NCBI RefSeq assembly: GCF_003385895.1
Contig: NZ_QRDQ01000007.1
Coordinates: 62,001 to 126,000, forward strand
Direction: 5' to 3'
DNA from: Flavobacterium cutihirudinis
Lineage (GTDB): Bacteria > Bacteroidota > Bacteroidia > Flavobacteriales > Flavobacteriaceae
Length of the DNA: 64,000 nt
Both the position numbers and the translations under genes were made by a program. Positions 63,191 through 64,000 of the stretch are shown here, piece after piece. The notes beneath the pieces were generated by a model. It did no database searches. It saw only the letters and a list, made by a program, of their open reading frames with translations, and was not told the origin of the DNA. Within the stretch, counting starts at the first letter, position 1. Every line of letters starts with the position of its first letter.

Positions 63191-63769
63191 TTAACGATAT
63201 AAAAAGAACAAACAAAGCAATGTAATTATTGTACCTGCGAGTGAGGCTAAAAAAACAAAAGTATTATCGCGTGTTTGCTTTGTTATTAGTTTAATTGTTT
63301 GGTAGCAAATAAAGTACACTCCAATTATAGGAAAGTATACAATTTTCCCAAAAAGAGAAAGAATTAAAATATAAAATATTAAACTAAGAATAATTCCAAC
63401 TGCCATTCCAGCTAAACTTCCATAAATTGTTTTCTGATTGATTGTTCTGTCTGTCAAAATTGCTAGATGTTCATTAAACTTTAGTTCAATCAATTCATTT
63501 AATTCATCATGATTTAAGACGTCAGATTTTATAAATTGCTTTATGAAATCCAAGTCAGAATAATCATTGCTCATGGAGTAAACTTCAGCAGTTATTCTAT
63601 TTATTTCTTTTTTATTAAGTTTATTGAATTCTAAGGTAGATAAAAAAATATCAATTCCACCTCTGTTGTCAATTTCAACAAGAATTTCTTTGCTGGCTTT
63701 TCCAGAATAATCCATCATTGTTGTATATGCTTCTTCGAGATCTTCATTTGAATAATTTTTATAATTCAT
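63191..63769 (-). CDS. Membrane protein of unknown function with acidic N-terminal region
   Basis: This 192-residue protein starts MNYKNYSNEDLEEAYTTMMD. A ~110-residue charged helical N-terminus is followed by three hydrophobic helices near 118-140, 146-160 and 172-192 (GMAVGIILSLIFYILILSLF; IVYFPIIGVYFICY; FVFLASLAGTIITLLCLFFL). No family is recognised. The N-terminal part could be a cytosolic regulatory domain of a membrane protein (inference). It lies between DinB and the partial GyrI-like gene on the same strand. Confidence 0.6.
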   Translation of the reverse strand: MNYKNYSNEDLEEAYTTMMDYSGKASKEILVEIDNRGGIDIFLSTLEFNKLNKKEINRITAEVYSMSNDYSDLDFIKQFIKSDVLNHDELNELIELKFNEHLAILTDRTINQKTIYGSLAGMAVGIILSLIFYILILSLFGKIVYFPIIGVYFICYQTIKLITKQTRDNTFVFLASLAGTIITLLCLFFLYR

Positions 63770-63789
63770 ATAAACATGGATTTTTAAGA

Positions 63790-64000
63790 TTAGTCTCTAT
63801 TTTTTATCGGAATCCAGATTTCTTCTTCAGACGAAGGATCGTCTTTTTTGTATCTTTCATCCATTACAGCAAAATGTGGTCGGTCATCAACTGTATATCC
63901 TGATTTTGGCAACCATTCAGCAAAAATTTCATGATAGGTTGTGTGCGCTTCGGTTTGTGATCCTTTATGCAGAAAAACAGCATAAATTCCGGTAGGAATA
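63790..64000 (-). CDS. GyrI-like small-molecule-binding protein (5' partial)
   Basis: The frame is open to the window edge; about 69 C-terminal residues are visible, ending IWIPIKNRD. IYAVFLHKGSQTEAHTTYHE, WLPKSGYTVDDRPHFAVMDE and EEEIWIPI match the GyrI-like (AraC effector-binding) domain, which binds hydrophobic small molecules either alone or fused to an AraC regulator. The start lies outside the window, so the full-length architecture is unknown. Twenty bases from the next gene on the same strand. Confidence 0.8.
   Translation of the reverse strand, partial: IPTGIYAVFLHKGSQTEAHTTYHEIFAEWLPKSGYTVDDRPHFAVMDERYKKDDPSSEEEIWIPIKNRD

Overview
The window looks like chromosomal DNA of a Flavobacteriaceae member, most likely the genus Flavobacterium. 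The evidence is AT-rich DNA with A/T-rich intergenic regions, promoter-like TAnnTTTG (-7) boxes of the Bacteroidetes sigma type in place of E. coli-like promoters, no obvious Shine-Dalgarno sequences, many small lipoproteins with Cys-Ser/acid N-termini, and typical flavobacterial genes (LytS/LytTR pair, S9 prolyl oligopeptidase, DsbD-like protein, DUF5694 and DUF1456 proteins). I see no tRNA, rRNA, CRISPR array, insertion sequence, prophage or replication origin. This is mostly core and housekeeping DNA with small accessory patches.

Layout. 1-9.9 kb: 3' part of a YdiJ-type FAD/Fe-S dehydrogenase, an amino acid permease, a Cys/Met PLP enzyme divergent from an Lrp-type regulator, lipoamide dehydrogenase, and a lipocalin. 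9.9-21 kb: DoxX-like and DUF4349 proteins, then a plus-strand run pabB, tilS, dsbD-like; amtB; a Gfo/Idh/MocA oxidoreductase; yifB/comM. 21-34.6 kb: a long minus-strand series with an ABC-F ATPase, a DoxX-like protein, an esterase, an ArsR-SRPBCC-SRPBCC operon, two large surface-type lipoproteins, several small envelope proteins, DinB, then an AraC regulator divergent from an Fsr-like MFS exporter. 34.6-36.7 kb: two very AT-rich unknown membrane proteins, one with a J-domain-like N-terminus; this is the most novel-looking protein-coding patch. 36.9-46.6 kb: lysA, gltD, gltB and sucC. 46.6-47.4 kb: five tandem copies of a hairpin-forming 127-128 bp unit. 47.4-64 kb: DUF5694 protein, LytS/LytTR two-component pair, DUF1456 protein, a short BioF-like PLP enzyme with a dipeptide epimerase, an esterase, a TerB-like protein, prolyl oligopeptidase, uvrB, a lipoprotein hydrolase, a RelE/ParE-type toxin-antitoxin pair, rlmF, thiN, a second DinB, a membrane protein and a partial GyrI-like protein.

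How genes work together. AmtB, GltB/GltD and LysA form a nitrogen/amino-acid assimilation theme but are separate transcription units. GltD and GltB are adjacent in the order gltB-gltD. PabB (folate), ThiN (thiamine), Lpd and SucC serve cofactors and central metabolism; TilS and RlmF modify RNA; UvrB repairs DNA. The dipeptide epimerase and PLP enzyme are 2 bp apart and probably act together on peptides or amino acids, for instance in muropeptide turnover.

The most distinctive non-coding content is several families of palindromic elements: a ~60-105 bp family with five copies whose hairpin tips differ but stay self-complementary, a ~310-335 bp long-inverted-repeat family with two copies, a CCCGATAG palindrome that supplies the C-terminus and stop codon of one enzyme, and the 128 bp hairpin tandem array. 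The clearest regulatory signal is a pair of GCAAC-N6-GTTGC operators bracketing the promoter of the arsR-like gene.
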